DNA of 64,000 nucleotides from Buteo buteo (Eukaryota > Chordata > Aves > Accipitriformes > Accipitridae). Of this stretch, positions 11,966-22,634 are shown piece after piece. Under the pieces are notes generated by a model that saw nothing but the letters and a program-made list of their open reading frames with translations, was not told the DNA's origin and ran no database searches. The stretch lies in the NCBI RefSeq assembly GCF_964188355.1, contig NC_134171.1, forward strand, positions 68,704,303 to 68,768,302. Direction: 5' to 3'. The translations under genes and the position numbers were made by a program. The first letter of the stretch is position 1. Each line of letters starts with the position of its first letter.

Positions 11966-12462
11966 GCTGGAGTATTTCTAAAGTACCTATAATTTTGTTA
12001 TATTAGCGAGTCAGAGTTATTCTGATATATGTATTATCGGTTATTATGGACTGTCATCAACCCTTCAGTCAGCTGGCCATGATTCATGAAAGAAAATCAC
12101 TCCTAATTAAACATTCATCTAATTATTCTTGCCAGAAACAAATGAAATATGCAACCAATATGTTCCATAACAGCTTCAGAAGAGTACCACTAGGATTTGT
12201 GAAGCCAGATGATTGAATGCACAGGGAAGCTTTTCAGCACGTTACACGAGAAAAGGATCCATCCCTACCTTTTAACTGTCTTCTGAACATTTCAAGTAGT
12301 ACTTAATGTCAGACTAGATTTTGGAGCAAGGCACATTAATGACTACAGTAATTGCTCTTTGGGAGAACAGATTTGAGTGACAACACTTTCTCTAACCTCC
12401 AGGGCCTTACTTTCCTATGAACAGCTTAACGTTTAAACAAACTGATTTCTCAATATTTTCCC

Positions 12463-12478
12463 AAAAAAAAAAAAAAAA
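12463..12478. repeat. poly(A) tract, 16 bp
   Basis: An uninterrupted 16-A run followed by GAAAAAATCCC. No retrotransposon body was recognised upstream. Confidence 0.8.
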
Positions 12479-12499
12479 GAAAAAATCCCTGCAGAGGCT

Positions 12500-15427
12500 C
12501 ACGTAACTGTTTTCCTGTATGTAATTAAAAAGAAAAGATCTAGCATAACATTTTTCTTTGGTGTGTCACTGTATTGCTAGTCTGTTTCATGCATGCATAT
12601 GCATCTAAGTAGTAGGATGTTGACCCCTACAGAATGACTTCAAAATGCCTAGAGCTTATCGTTCCCCCGTGTCTGAGAGTATAAATCTAATTACCGAGTG
12701 CCTGGAATAGTTTTGTGAGTCCTGCAAATTTCTTTCTTGCCCTAACTTATCTCGGCTCACAAAGTCTTGAATATGCAGTAGCTAAAGATTTTCTTCCCAA
12801 TGCATGGACATATGTGATGCAAATTGCTTATATACATTTGATTGAAATCAGTTGAACTTTCCTAGTATTAAAAATGAGTCTAACTGAAGGGAGAAACAGA
12901 AATGAGGTTTAGCAAGATTTGCCTCATCAAAAGGGCAAATGTATAAGGTGAGTGCACGTTTCCACTTCAAATTCACCCCAAACATCTAGCCTTTAATAAT
13001 TTTTTTTCCTGCATAATCCAATAACCATTAACAGATGGGTTGCCAGAAGATACATTGTGCCTTCATAAAAACCACAGTAATGCCATGAAATTCTCAATAC
13101 TTGTTCACAATTGTAATAAAATAATTTCTGTTAAGAAACCTTCTCCTTCTCAGGAAAATGTAACATGAATTATAGGAAAATAAGTAGCAATTTGTGGGGT
13201 TTGTGCTGTTTGAATATGTGGCAAAAGCCTGGAGATTCAGCAGGTTGCTTCTGATACTGTCACATCCACAGGTTATCAGGTTCTGGCATGCTACTTCTCT
13301 GTAATTATTTATTAAAACACCTAAAATGAATGTTTCAAAAGGATTTTGCAGAGCGGTTGGAGTTTGGGTTTGTTTCTCAATCCTGCCACAGCTTTTATGT
13401 GCAGGAAGTATAGAACCACACTGGTTGAAGCAGGTAGGTGCTGATTTCCCTTTGAAGACTTACAGAAGTTTCTTATGAAATCGGTGGGAAGTTGACACCT
13501 AAGAAACTTCAAAAATCTAGCCCCTATGCTCTTTAGAATAACCTCCAATTGGAAGCAAGCAGTGCAATGCCTGACATGTCTTGGGAGTTCAATGTAAATT
13601 GATTGTATCTTAGAAATTTCCTGAGATCAGCTTGGCTTTTCATAGAGATCTTAGTGTTCCAAGGACTTCTTTCAGTAAACATAAAATATTCCAGTTTTTC
13701 ACAGAACGTTATATTTTGAACTCATAGAACTGATTGTTTAATCATATTTTATTCCAAAGAGTTTGCTCTGTATTTGCCAGAAACAGGTAATTCAGCAAGG
13801 CAAGTGATTGTCTTTGAGAATAATTGAAGTCAAGATGTTGAATAGATTTGGATGCTGCTGTTGTTTTATACATGGTAAATATCTGTTGTCTGTGGTTCAT
13901 GACAATTGTGTTAAGATCTGGGGCTCAAACACTCCCCTCTCCAAGAGCCATGTATGCATCACCTGAAGCTGGCAGTCGCAGTACAGCCAGCACTTTATTA
14001 ATATACTTCTATGCTATAGGAATATTTTGTGACTCTTGAATGCCACTATCAAAGCTTTATTTTTCAGTTATCCTAACCAGAGATTACCGCTGACCTTAAT
14101 CCACAGATCATGTCTGCCTTACCACATTGACCAGATTAGTCATCAAATAGTGACATCCATAGTCATCTTTCTCTTTTGGTTTCCTTATTATCATTTTATT
14201 AGCTGCAAATTCCTGCAAAACCACACAGACTTCCTTTCCAAATCTGACTAACACGGCTCCCATAAGATGGAGGAGTTTTTTAGCAAGCTGTGACCACAGG
14301 AGAATGGCAATTAAGAAATTGCCACTACGGCTGCATCCTTCTGCGATTGCCAGCAGGCACCGGCAAAGCACTATGGCATCTCACGCAGCACCCAGAAGTG
14401 TGAAAAACAGAGGAAGCATCAAGGCAGCAAACCAGCAGCAGGTGGATGTAGCGGGAGGCTGGAGGTGCACGGTCCCTGGGAAGGCTGCCCTGCACGATTG
14501 CTTGCGTGGCCAAAGCACCTGATTTGCTTCTCCTGCTGCTTCCTGCAGCTACCAGCAGCGCAGAGCGCGCTTTCCCACGGGAGATTTCTGCTTTCGCTTG
14601 TGCCGCAACATGTTAGTGTTGAACTTGTGACTCACCCCTCGCGCAGCAAGCGCAGCACTCTCTCCTCCCCGCGAACCGCTGGCAGCGATGCCTGCCACCC
14701 GCATCAGCCCACCTCTCAACACCCTCTCGGTCAGGGTTAGGCTTCAGGCCCCAGGGGAACAGGACTACATCCATGGGTGCCGAGTCTCGTGAGACGGACA
14801 AATCTACAGCCATGCCCTGTGCTTAGTGTTTCCAGCTAGCTAGCTCTAGACAGGTCTCTGCTTAGCTGCGAGGGGTTTTTTAACAAGCCCTTTCGACGTG
14901 CCTGTGTGCTGTTCAAAGGGCCCAAGTGCTTAACTTCAGATTTTTGCTTCTATTCTGGGGACTGGTTGGCTAAATATTCACTTTGCAGCGTCTAAACATA
15001 TGGGCATCTACATTCTTGATCACACGTAGCTGAGAGTCCACTGAGCTATAAGGAGACTTATTTGTGCTAACTGTTCATTTTACATTGTTTTTAATACTGC
15101 AAAATAAGGATTTAAATTTGTTTGCATACAGAAAGCAAATTATTTTTATGTTGTGCTGCCAGAGTAAAATTTTGCTGCATGCAGATTTCCTCTTCTTTTC
15201 TAAGAAGTTATCTAAAAATAAATGCTGTACACCTGCCTTGTCTCTGTATACCATCCAGTAACTCTAAAACCAAACATATATGTAGCACTGTGCTGAAAGC
15301 CTCAGTGAAGCCTAGAGAGGGAACTTCACATGCACTGCCTTTGCCAACGGTCTTATTTGCCTCGCACATCAGAGAGCTTAGACTGTCCTAGCCCAAACTT
15401 CCCCCCCAAAAAATCTCTGATATAACG
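12500..15427. other. gene-free stretch
   Basis: No gene is supported. The segment 14400-14800 is more GC-rich than its surroundings and has several overlapping short ORFs on both strands, none with a domain. Before it the DNA is AT-rich and unique-looking. Confidence 0.45.
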
Positions 15428-15510
15428 TGCTTTAACTTTTGGTCAGACCTGAAGTGGTCAGGCAGCTGGACTACATGATCACTGTAGGTGCCTTCCAACT
15501 GGAACATTTT
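15428..15510 (+). mobile_element. CR1 LINE 3' end, 5'-truncated
   Basis: The sequence contains CCTGAAGTGGTCAGGCAGCT, then GGACTACATGATCACTGTAGG and CCTTCCAACTGGAA. This is the 3' UTR wording of avian CR1 ('caggcagttggactagatgatc...taggtcccttccaactgaa') on the plus strand. Only about 80 bp remain, as is usual for CR1, which is nearly always 5'-truncated and makes no poly(A) tail or target-site duplication. The native short 3' tandem tail of CR1 continues here as the CTTCT microsatellite at 15511-15566. The 5' limit is approximate. Confidence 0.85.
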
Positions 15511-15566
15511 CTTCTCTTCTCTTCTCTTCTCTTCTCTTCTCTTCTCTTCTCTTCTCTTCTCTTCTC
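15511..15566. repeat. (CTTCT)n pentanucleotide microsatellite
   Basis: Eleven perfect CTTCT copies plus one base (56 bp), preceded by TTTT and followed by CAACC. It begins exactly where the CR1 tail should be, so it probably grew from the element's ATTCT-like terminal repeat. Pure and long enough to be length-polymorphic; it creates the Ser/Leu/Phe-rich spurious ORFs seen across it. Confidence 0.97.
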
Positions 15567-17580
15567 AACCAAAAATCCATTTACTTGTTCTTTCCTTTAT
15601 GGAGGTTTGCCCAATTTTTCCATTCAGTTTACTTCAGTCTGCGTTCCCGCAGCTGTGCACTGGCAGACGTAGCAGTGCAAGGTCAGTCATGACATGAATC
15701 AAGGCCAGAAGCACATTCCAGCTCTGGGAAGGTCCCGCACCTCACACCGCAGCTCCCGCTGGCAACAGAGACTCACGAGCCAAAACACTGCTGGCACGCC
15801 GGCTTGTACGACAGACTCAATCTCTGAGAGCGTATGAATTGGCAAATTGCATTTTCTGATTCAGACTGGGCCTCAACAAGTCTTGCGCTGTCTGATACAT
15901 CTCAATTTCAGGGATTTACGTCATCTGGATTTCTGTTTCGCACTAGCTATTTTCGTCTTCTGAAAGAAATGCTCTTGTTTTCACATTCTGGAAAACACGA
16001 TGAATGTTTTTATGCTGCTACAGCAATACACCGTTGACTAATAGCTATCTTAGAAATTCATGTCAGGTCTGTTCAACCATTTTTATTCTTCTCTTGTTCA
16101 TTAAACCGGACCAGCATCTTGGGCCACAGTTGCTCTCCCATTGATTTCTGGCTCGTGCTAGTTAATGCAATGCCCCCAAAATTTCATGGTAACCTCATCT
16201 TCTCCAAAGTTATATAGATGATCTGCTCATAAATCAAGCACATACAACTGGCTACAATGACATCTATAAATTTAACACAAATTAAATGTATCATCTGGGA
16301 CCTATAGCCAGGACCAATGAAGATCAATGAATCTTGCACTCTTCGCCGTCACTGAAGGATTTCAAGAAATAATGTGGACAGAGATGTACTTCTTGTCTTG
16401 AAGTTGCTCATGCTTACTGCTTGTGGTACTCTGTTTAGAGATGGGAGGTACATGTTTGAGTGTTGGGGGACTGAGAACAGGTTAAACTATGATTTTCCAT
16501 TTGCTGGCCCTGAGCAGAGGAACATACACATATTATATGAAAGTTGTAAGGTGGTCTTTTCCTCCTCCAGTAGTCCTTAGAATCAAGCAGCAGCTCCTGT
16601 TGGATTTCACAGGGACAGATTCTCATGGGATCCATACAGGGCCTCCGGGCTTCTGCAGGTGGGACACCATCTCTAAAGCACAATCCAAGGAGTACTGAGG
16701 TCAGCTGGCCAGATTGGAGCATAAACTAAACTGAGGACCAATGAGTCTGATCTGACCCAGCTGTGTCCCACTGCTTTTGAAAATGTAGAGATTAAAAGGC
16801 AAAAAATGTAAACCTGAGAAAGGTTTTCCTACTGCATTGGATAAGCAAACAAAGCACACTGCTGACAAAAAAAGTATTTACAGGGAAAACTTGCACTGTG
16901 GCATGAATTAAAAGTTTTTTTCTCTTTTACCTGTTACATTGAAATGACAACTGTCAATCCCTGCACTTTAGGGCATAAAATAAGGTCAGAAAAAAATTCC
17001 CTGAGGATGAAAGGTTTGCAAAGTTGTGTCAAAAAAAGGCACTGTAGAGTAACTTTACCTTCTGCTGGAACACCTATGAATATCAGTGGAGACAAGTGAT
17101 TGGACTAGTCACTGGTGCGTGGCATTAAGTTTCCTACAGAAAAAATCACTGCAAAATTACTGAGAGACATGATAGGTGCACTGTCTTCACCTATGAAAAC
17201 AAAAACATGGGACAAGGAAATTCTTTTTGTCATGGGTTGTTCGCTGTTTTGGCTCCTGGGTCAAGAGCTCTGGAGGCCAAACAATTTTAGGAGAACCCAC
17301 AAACCTGAATGGCTGCAGTAATTTGTCAAAAAAATAAGAATGGATGTGATAGATCCCAATGTGCAGTAGTCACTAGAACAACGGGGAAGAATATAGCAAT
17401 ATAGATAGGGTCACCAGTCACTTGGTGTGGCTATGAGCTTCCAAAGCAGTTAGAGAGTTGTGCCCACAAGGCAGATCAATCAGTAATGTAGTAAACATTT
17501 CAGAATGGTTTTGGACTCGAGTCTATATTATGACAACATGCAACAATTCAATTAGCCTTCATTCTGCACTAAGTACCTCA
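15567..17580. other. gene-free stretch
   Basis: No supported gene, RNA or clear repeat. Short ORFs at 15834-16037 and 16374-16722 lie on both strands and lack domains. Confidence 0.45.
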
Positions 17581-17584
17581 GAGC

Positions 17585-17660
17585 CCTATCCTGTAGTTGG
17601 GCAAAATGCCCATGAAAGCCAAGAGGAAAGCACAGAGCCCTTTAGTGTAAGGAGGGAAAT
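17585..17660. repeat. possible ancient amniote repeat fragment
   Basis: CCTATCCTGTAGTTGGGCAA followed by AATGCCCATGAAAGCCAA resembles an old amniote repeat phrase 'gggcaaaactcccattgaagtcaa'. One diverged arm only; low confidence. Confidence 0.25.
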
Positions 17661-18158
17661 ACAGTGTGGTTTTTTAATAAATCTACAAATATCTCAGCCA
17701 AACTTGGATTAATGAGGGTGTTATTATTTTCAGACAACCATAGGTGTATCAACATAGCATCAGTGGCTTTGAAAATGGTGTAAGTTTATAGCAGGTGAGG
17801 ATGCAGCCTGCAGTTTGTGCTAGTGTGTGGGCATGTGTGCGTGCTGAAGAGAAAAACGCATGCACAAACACAGATTTCTAGTTTTCTCTGTTTGTTTCTC
17901 CATTTTTAGCAATTTATCAGTTCAGCCACTTTTTAAAGTGTAAGGTCTTTCAAAGCTCTCTTTAAAAGTCCTAACCCTTTTGAGAGACATTTGGGAATTT
18001 TGAAGACAACCTCTGAAATGTCCACATACCATAAAAGAGATTTGACCACTTCTTAGTTAACATATAGTCAATCATCTAATAAGATTTAATCCAACTGGGA
18101 GACCAACTAAGAAATTGTTGTGGATGCAGCTCTTATAAGTCAGGAACATATTTAGATG

Positions 18159-18190
18159 AGTAGTAGTAGTGGTGGCTTAGTAGTAGTAGT
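18159..18190. repeat. imperfect (AGT)n trinucleotide repeat
   Basis: Two blocks of (AGT)3-4 are separated by GGTGGCTT. It reads as one interrupted microsatellite. Confidence 0.75.
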
Positions 18191-18801
18191 AAATGGGTTT
18201 TGACCTATTTCCAATTTACCAGACCCTTTCTCAACTCAATGTAAATCCCACTCTTAGAGTTAAAAACTGAATTAGAAAATAAAAATCTAACATAACATCA
18301 TTTTGATGACTTAGAAAATGAGAGTGGTATTTCATATTCTATTGTTCAACACTTAAAAGTACTATTAATTTAAAAATTTGAGAAAAAAATCTGTAGGGCA
18401 GAGTAACTCCTATATTTAAGATGAAAGAATAACTGTCGATTTCTTGAACTGATTAATCTCCCTTCCTTTCTCATGAAAAAGACTTCCATGTGAAAACAAA
18501 ATTGCATATTTCTTACAGCACGGTTTGTCTTTACCTGACTAAATAGAAGGCTTTTCCAAGAGTGCTAAGGAAAATGTATTTATCCTTAGGCAGAACATAA
18601 GTACACACGGTTATGAAGGTCAGCCTGGTTTCTAATCTGAGTGAAATATATGTACCATATTTAGCAGATGCATGTACAAGTATGCCCATACAAGAAGAGA
18701 GAGTGAGAAAAGCAATTATAATTGCTATTCCCCAAATATATCATGAATTCTCAGATTTTCATATTATGCTCTTACATTCCAAGAACAAACCTTCACAGGT
18801 C

Positions 18802-18816
18802 GGGGCGGGGGGGGGG
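18802..18816 (+). repeat. G-tract (G4-C-G10)
   Basis: Four G, one C and ten G in a row, followed by a CpG-rich CGACGACACACGG. It is very unlike the AT-rich flanks. It might fold as a G-quadruplex, or be an assembly-sensitive homopolymer. Confidence 0.8.
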
Positions 18817-18984
18817 AGGACGACGACACACGGAGCTAAGAGAAGTTTAAGCTTCTTGCAGGACTTTTTACTTGGTTGAACATTAAAAAAAAATTGAAAC
18901 ATCTTTAGTGAACTGCAATCCTTTTGTGATTTTTCAAAAAATTATATAAATCCAAAAAGCAAATTTTATTCTAGGCAAAGTCGG

Positions 18985-19070
18985 ATGGCAAAATTCTGCT
19001 CTCAGTGCAACACTTTAGATGCCCACAAATTGTGTGAATCTGTCATTGGAAGTTGAATCTGATGCCAAAT
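18985..19070. repeat. ancient palindromic amniote repeat (MITE-like)
   Basis: The left end reads ATGGCAAAATTCTGCTCTCA and the right end reads TTGAATCTGATGCCAAAT, so both ends point inward with the wording '(t)ggcaaaattctg...'. This agrees with an old dispersed amniote repeat that starts 'gggcaaaattctgctctcagttacac' and ends with its complement. The centre (TCATTGGAAGTTG) is strongly diverged. I infer a non-autonomous DNA-transposon-like palindrome; the family name is not certain. Confidence 0.4.
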
Positions 19071-20089
19071 ATCTGTATTTTCAGCATCTATTGACAGGCC
19101 TACAAATAACATACCTAACTAGTCTGCTACAGAGAGAATAGTCTGATCTTTGTACCTTAGGGAGCTTTTGTATTTAAACAGCATTAAGGATGACAACTTG
19201 GCATAAGGATATTAGAGTGTTTTATACATACATACAAACAAAACGCTGTTGATTTCCTCTTTGATCATTATTCAAATGAAATCAAAGAAAATCCATAGTC
19301 CTCAGGCTTTTTTAGGCTCAATGCCTATTTTATAGACAAGCTAGGTCCTTTACCATGTACACCATCATTATGGCAATGTACATGGCATGTGCCTTCCTTG
19401 CTTCTTTTGCTTTGTGCTTTTAGGACATATGATAAAGACAATTAGAAAAATAATTACTGTTCATCAGAATTGTTCCCCCTTTTTACACAAGTAGACTTTT
19501 ACACATCTTGAAAGGGTGAAAAAGTTAAAAAATTTTATGCGGGTACTAGAATGGCACAGCTGTCAAGATCTGACCTCTCTTCCCTTTTTTAATTCTATTA
19601 TAGCACAGGAAGAGTACAAAAATTCAATAGAAAAGAATTAAAGTAAAATCGTTACATTTCTAATAGCAAATCATGACCAATTGTGTGGTGTCACTGAAGA
19701 GCATGAAGTGCAGTAATGTCTAAAAGCTGTAAGTGCCCCATTATTCATTTTTACTGAAAATCTAAGAGGGCTTCTTGTAAACTCAAAATTTGTCATATGG
19801 CCTTTAAAGTAGGCCTTTCAAGATTTCAAACCATTGCTTCACTACTGACCTTCAGAACCATGAGTTATTTCTGTGTTTATGGGGTTCACAGCATTTATAG
19901 ATGCCTAAAGTGCTGTATTGAGAAGCAAAAATACAAAGTCAAAACTGGATCTCTTTGGCTACCAACATAAAACTAAAACCAGTGTTCAAAATAAAAATAT
20001 ACGGAGATTGAGAAAAGAATTGCTTTCCCTCTTCCATTTAAAGTGCTTCAGTGATTTTGTGTCTTCACTTCTAGCCTTTGCAAGGATTA
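19071..20089. other. gene-free AT-rich stretch
   Basis: No gene or recognised repeat. There is a short CATA run near 19225 and an A/T-rich background. Confidence 0.45.
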
Positions 20090-20094
20090 TACTT
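20090..20094. repeat. target-site duplication, left, LTR copy 1
   Basis: TACTT immediately before the LTR is repeated exactly at 20689-20693 immediately after it: an intact 5-bp target-site duplication. Confidence 0.92.
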
Positions 20095-20688
20095 TGCCTT
20101 GGTTTCAGCTGGGATAGAGTTAATTTTCTTTCTAGTAGCTGATTAGTGTTATGGTTTGGATTTAGTATGAGAATAATGTTGATAACACACTGGTGTTCTC
20201 AGTTGTTGCTAAGTAGTGTTTATACTAAGGTGAGGATTTTTCAGCTTCTCATGCCCAGCCAGCAAGTAGGCTGGAGGGGCGCAAGAAGTTGGGAGGGGAC
20301 ACAGCCAGGGCAGCTGACCCAAACTGGCCAACGGGGTATTCCATACCATGTAATGTCATGCCCAGTATATAAACTGGGGGGAGTTGGTCTGGAAGGGATC
20401 GCTGCTTGGGAACAAATGGGGCATCGGTCAGCAAGTGGTGAGCAATTGCATTGTTCATCACTTGTTTTGTATATTCCAACTCTTTTAGTATTATTATTAT
20501 TATTGCCATTATTATCATTATTATTTTCTTTTCTGACCTATAAACTGTTCTTATCTCAGCCCATGAGGTGTACTTTTTCTTCCCCCCCCGCCCCCCGCCC
20601 CGAATCTCTCCCCCATCCAACTGGATAGGGGGGAAGTGAGTGAGCGGGTGCGTGGTGCTTAGTTGCTGGCTGGGGTTAAACCATGACA
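20095..20688 (+). mobile_element. solo LTR copy 1, endogenous retrovirus (ERVL-like)
   Basis: A 594-bp LTR beginning TGCCTTGGTTTCAGCTGG and ending GGGTTAAACCATGACA, with TG...CA termini and a perfect 5-bp duplication (TACTT). It is homologous over its whole length to the copies at 56509 (+) and 61981 (-). No gag, pol or env remnant lies on either side, so the internal part was lost by LTR-LTR recombination. A TATA box (TATATAAA, 20366-20373) marks the likely U3 promoter; the poly(A) region near 20540 is degraded compared with ATTAAA in copy 2. An ATT-rich microsatellite sits at about 20491-20526. A C-rich CpG-bearing insertion at 20582-20602 is not seen in copy 2. It shares subfamily markers with copy 3. 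The 5-bp duplication favours class III (ERVL) rather than class I (4 bp) or II (6 bp). Confidence 0.95.
20366..20373 (+). promoter_or_regulatory. LTR TATA box (copy 1)
   Basis: TATATAAA followed by CTGGGGGG, in the middle of the LTR. The same position reads TATAAA in copy 2 (56782) and TATATAAA in copy 3 (minus, 62295-62302). Conservation across copies supports it as the retroviral promoter TATA box; present activity is unknown. Confidence 0.6.
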
Positions 20689-20693
20689 TACTT
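20689..20693. repeat. target-site duplication, right, LTR copy 1
   Basis: TACTT, identical to 20090-20094. Confidence 0.92.
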
Positions 20694-21511
20694 TTAAATG
20701 AAAAAATCTCAATCTGTTAACTGAAAGGAATTTATTCAAAATCTGGGATATCTACAATGCTTTGCAATTTATTGTTCTCTGAAGCGAAAGGTGCAAACGA
20801 AAATTACAACAGTTACCTAAGCAGACTTCATAGTTACAGAATGCTGATTTCTTGGGAAGACATTGACCTGCATTAACACTTCCCATATTCCTCAATAGAC
20901 TGATTGGTCTAGTTTAATTTTAAATTTGCTCACCCGAAAAGAAATATTGCATGGGCAGAGAGATCAGTAAAAGTATTCCTGCTCCAGACCCCGTTTATGG
21001 TTAGGTAACATCTCTGAATAGCTTCTCACCACCTGATAGTTTTCCTTACTTTACTCCTTGTGCAAGTGCATCTGCCTGCCCCATTTCAATAATTTTTCAG
21101 GATCTTTTTGTAATTCTTTGATCCTGTATAACCATTTACCGCCTCATCCCACTTCATCTCAGTATTTAGGATATTTGGGTGGAATTTGCCTCAAAAGACC
21201 TCTGTTTCATCATAGAAAACATCACTGACAGAAACTCCTACTGCCTCATGCTTGACACGTGCCTCCATACCAGGGGAGACCATTTCTTTCTGACCAAAAA
21301 GCACACCTTCACGGTTACTCTGTCTGCCGTAGCCAGCAACTGCTTGACACGTGCTGCTAGCTGCCAGCACCCAGCCAGGCATCACGCTACGCCCCGGTGC
21401 AAGTTTAGCTTCTGACCACAGGCAGACAAAGCCATCTGGCTTGGTTCCTTATTGCTCATAATGATGATGATGGACCTCAAGCATTAGCTCCCGGCTATGC
21501 CAAACTCTACC

Positions 21512-21531
21512 TTTTTTTTTTTTTTTTTTTT
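21512..21531. repeat. poly(T) tract, 20 bp
   Basis: Twenty consecutive T followed by CCCTCTCC. No recognisable element body on the minus strand. Confidence 0.9.
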
Positions 21532-22603
21532 CCCTCTCCATTCTGTAATAGGTAATTAAGAGCTGAAATTGCACCAAGTACATGACAAAATGCCTACGGA
21601 AAGCTATGCTTCTTAGGAAGAAAACTTACAGCCTCAGTACCAAGCAGCAGCAGCGGCAGTCTGCGCCCATCCTGTATTCCACAATCTGTAATTTCAGCTA
21701 CATATCTATTTATTCCAATGCTGCAGTATTCCATTTCTGAATGAGTTCCCACATCATGGTGACACATGCCTAGCATTATTGCATTTTAGACAGCCATCTG
21801 TACTGATATATTCAGCCAATAATTTGCCACCAGGAAATTGGTTCCTGGGAATATATTTTTTATGCAGACTGCATGCATGCCTGTCTCTAATTTCTAAAGT
21901 CCGTATATCCTTGACGTATCATGTAGGAAGCGGAAATCCTATTTCATCCTGAACTGGCCATAAAATATAGTGCTTGGTATTAATTAACAGGCAAGAAAAT
22001 TTATGCCATAGTTCATCAGCAAAACCTTAGCATTAGCGTAACAATCCCTGAAAGAATAAGTAGTAGCATGGAGAAGCCAGTTATCTAAATATGGCAAATG
22101 GCAGGGAAGAATGAAATAGGTCTAAAGGGACACAGATCCTCTAACTGATGAAAAGTATGGGCTAAAAATATACTTCAGTGCAGATAAATATAGAATAATG
22201 ATTGTAAGAAAAATAATCCAAACGTGGGTTGTAGCATTTAGTGGAGCTATCTTACAGCACTGTGAAAAAGAAAAAAGCCAGGTAGTTATTAATGAATAAT
22301 CCTTCCGTGTATTATCAGACTGGCTTATAATACCCATATGTAGTGAGAAATGGCCACCTAACTTCAAATCATTAAGTCCGTTTCCTGTGACACTAGAACA
22401 TAGTCCACCAGATGGGAGACACATGAAATATTAAAAAGATACTAAACATGTACTTTAACTTTGGGCAGAAAGCCAAGGGTAGTAGAAGCACGGGCAGGCA
22501 GCTCACAAGGGGGGCTGAGGAGGTAAGAGTTCCTCAGCTGAAAAACGTGGTTCAAATTATATGCAATGCAATTTTTATATCTGCTAAAGTAGGCTTTTTT
22601 CCT

Positions 22604-22613
<10 letters not shown>

Positions 22614-22633
<20 letters not shown>
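22614..22633. repeat. poly(T) tract, 20 bp
   Basis: Twenty consecutive T preceded by a short CTCTCT run. Simple sequence, no attached retroposon seen. Confidence 0.9.

Positions 22634-22634
<1 letters not shown>

Noticed and set aside
17815..17870. GTGTG-rich arm facing a CGCATGCACAAACAC arm, possible hairpin
   Set aside because: Pairing is broken by several mismatches; looks like interrupted purine-pyrimidine alternation.
20146..20628. 160-codon ORF inside LTR copy 1, with relatives in the other copies
   Set aside because: Lies wholly in the LTR U3/R region; retroviral LTRs of this type encode no protein here, and the frame differs between copies.
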